In this document: positions 4,356 to 5,659 of the stretch, one piece after another
How the letters are laid out: each line of letters starts with the position of its first letter
How positions within the stretch are numbered: position 1 is the first letter of the stretch
DNA from: Chitinophagaceae bacterium UBA1946
Lineage (GTDB): Bacteria > Bacteroidota > Bacteroidia > Chitinophagales > Chitinophagaceae
Assembly (NCBI GenBank): GCA_002336815.1
Contig: DDEU01000068.1
Location: forward strand, 237 to 5,895
Direction: 5' to 3'
DNA length: 5,659 bases
The notes under the pieces: generated by a model
What the model was told of the DNA's origin: nothing
What the model saw: the letters and a program-made list of their open reading frames with translations, nothing else
Databases searched by the model: none
Position numbers and translations under genes: made by a program

Positions 4356-5659
4356 GTGCCATTCAATCTTCAATCTCCCTACTCGCCCTCAGGCGACCAG
4401 CCGGATGCCATCAATAAATTGACAGAGGGCATACTGGACGGCGAACGTTATCAAACCCTGCTGGGTGTAACGGGCAGCGGTAAAACCTATACCATTGCCA
4501 ATGTGATACAGAATGTGCAACGCCCCACGCTGGTGCTAACGCACAACAAAACCCTGGTGGCACAATTGTACGGTGAGTTCAAACAGTTTTTCCCTGACAA
4601 TGCTGTTGGGTATTTTGTAAGCTATTACGATTACTATCAACCTGAGGCATACATGCCCGTTAGTAACACCTATATTGAAAAAGACCTAAGCATCAATGAA
4701 GAACTGGATAAGCTTCGTTTGCAGGCTACCGCCCAGCTGCTAAGCGGCAGGCGGGATATTATTGTAGTGGCAAGCGTTAGTTGTATCTATGGTATGGGTA
4801 ACCCCACAGAATTTGAAAATGGAATTGTAAGGATCCAAAAAGGGCAGGTGCTTTCAAGACAGGGATTTTTACATTCCCTCGTCAATAGTTTGTACAGCCG
4901 TAGCCAGGGAGATTTTACAAGAGGCACGTTCAGGGTAAACGGAGATACGGTCGACATCAATCTTCCTTATGTTGATTTTGGCTACCGCATTACTTTTTTT
5001 GGAGATGAGATCGAAAGCATCGAAACCCTGGAACTCAGCAGCAGTAAACGCATCGGGCTGGTAGACAATGCAGCCATCTTTCCTGCCAATTTGTACCTGG
5101 CTCCCAAAGATATTTTGCAACAGGTGATCTATGAGATACAGGATGAAACGGCCGCACAGGTCGAGTATTTTAAAAACACCGGTAAATACATTGAGGCACA
5201 ACGCCTGAGTGAACGGGTGAATTACGACCTGGAGATGATCCGGGAACTGGGCTACTGCAATGGCATCGAAAACTATTCCCGTTTTTTTGACAGGCGGACA
5301 CCGGGCACAAGACCCTTCTGTTTACTGGATTATTTCCCCAAAGATTTTATCTGTATCCTCGATGAAAGTCACCAGACAGTGCCACAAATAAGCGGCATGT
5401 ACGGAGGTGACCGAAGCAGGAAACTGATACTGGTAGATTATGGTTTCCGCCTGCCATCGGCGTTGGACAACCGGCCACTGAATTTTCATGAATTTGAAAA
5501 CATGATCGGGCAAACCATTTTTGTAAGTGCCACGCCGGGTGAATTTGAATTGGAAAAGACCGGAGGTGTGGTGGTAGAGCAGGTGGTAAGGCCAACCGGC
5601 TTGCTGGATCCGCCAATCGAGGTGCGCCCTTCCGTTAACCAGATAGATGACCTGCTGGA
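4356..5659 (+). CDS. uvrB: UvrB, excision nuclease ABC subunit B (3' end outside window)
   Basis: The frame is open from GTG 4356 to the window edge, giving 434 codons of a protein usually near 670. UvrB is the damage-verifying, helicase-like ATPase of nucleotide excision repair; it receives DNA from UvrA and recruits UvrC. Visible motifs: the opening PFNLQSPYSPSGDQPDAI (2-19, typical UvrB with the GDQP Q-motif), Walker A GVTGSGKT (37-44, Lys43), THNKTLVAQL (62-71, motif Ia), the damage-probing beta-hairpin YYDYYQPEAYMP (90-101, with tyrosines 90, 91, 93 and 94), the Walker B box DESH (336-339), FVSATPGEFE (389-398) and VVRPTGLLDPP (410-420). GTG is the only reasonable start: an in-frame TAA lies at 4326-4328 and no ATG occurs between. 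The conserved N-terminus starts immediately after it. Motif spacing matches E. coli UvrB within about two residues, and no frameshift is seen. The C-terminal helicase and UvrC-binding domains lie beyond the window. Confidence 0.97.
   Translation, partial: MPFNLQSPYSPSGDQPDAINKLTEGILDGERYQTLLGVTGSGKTYTIANVIQNVQRPTLVLTHNKTLVAQLYGEFKQFFPDNAVGYFVSYYDYYQPEAYMPVSNTYIEKDLSINEELDKLRLQATAQLLSGRRDIIVVASVSCIYGMGNPTEFENGIVRIQKGQVLSRQGFLHSLVNSLYSRSQGDFTRGTFRVNGDTVDINLPYVDFGYRITFFGDEIESIETLELSSSKRIGLVDNAAIFPANLYLAPKDILQQVIYEIQDETAAQVEYFKNTGKYIEAQRLSERVNYDLEMIRELGYCNGIENYSRFFDRRTPGTRPFCLLDYFPKDFICILDESHQTVPQISGMYGGDRSRKLILVDYGFRLPSALDNRPLNFHEFENMIGQTIFVSATPGEFELEKTGGVVVEQVVRPTGLLDPPIEVRPSVNQIDDLL

Noticed and set aside
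4210..4422. Plus-strand 70-residue frame spanning the end of the small membrane protein gene and the uvrB start
   Set aside because: It overlaps two better-supported genes in another frame and has no recognisable feature.
4869..5201. Minus-strand open frames inside uvrB (also 5322-5513 and 5347-5616)
   Set aside because: The plus-strand uvrB frame is continuous and carries every expected motif, so these are shadows.

Overview
The window looks like an ordinary chromosomal stretch from a Bacteroidota genome, most likely a Chitinophagaceae-like or related environmental lineage. Evidence for this is the Bacteroidota-type promoter pattern (TTG, about 19-22 bases, TAnnTTTG-like) ahead of several genes, start codons without Shine-Dalgarno sequences, an S23-type four-helix-bundle gene beside typA, and the family assignments of the other genes. 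The species cannot be named from the sequence.

Layout. Positions 1-64 (minus) hold the first 21 codons of typA/bipA, a translation GTPase. Upstream of it on the same strand lies a 124-residue four-helix-bundle protein (117-491). A 52-base spacer separates the two and contains five tandem 8-base units. The 186-base gap at 498-683 is a divergent promoter region: a minus-strand promoter with a GC-rich dyad faces left and a second promoter faces right into mgsA (684-1139, methylglyoxal synthase). mgsA converges, with only 7 bases between stop codons, on a minus-strand gene for a multi-pass membrane protein of the NagX/HGSNAT (DUF5009, COG4299) type (1147-2274). Across a 127-base divergent gap lies a Tat-exported Gfo/Idh/MocA oxidoreductase (2402-3766), which is followed by a perfect 16-bp hairpin (3781-3815). 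A 229-base gap contains this hairpin, a promoter candidate and a leader with alternative short stems. It leads into a 97-residue membrane protein of unknown function (3996-4289). The window ends inside uvrB (4356 to the edge, GTG start), the nucleotide-excision-repair helicase subunit; about 434 of roughly 670 codons are present and the frame is intact.

How the genes may fit together. Most are independent housekeeping or metabolic genes. The one plausible functional pairing is the divergent NagX-like acetyltransferase and the exported sugar oxidoreductase, both of which could act on carbohydrate at the cell envelope. The four-helix-bundle gene and typA probably share a transcript.

I found no CRISPR array, tRNA, rRNA, transposase or obvious defence system. 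The most unusual items are non-coding: the octamer repeat in the typA leader, the dyad overlapping its upstream promoter, the hairpin built from two self-complementary octamers, and a LexA-like box just before uvrB.
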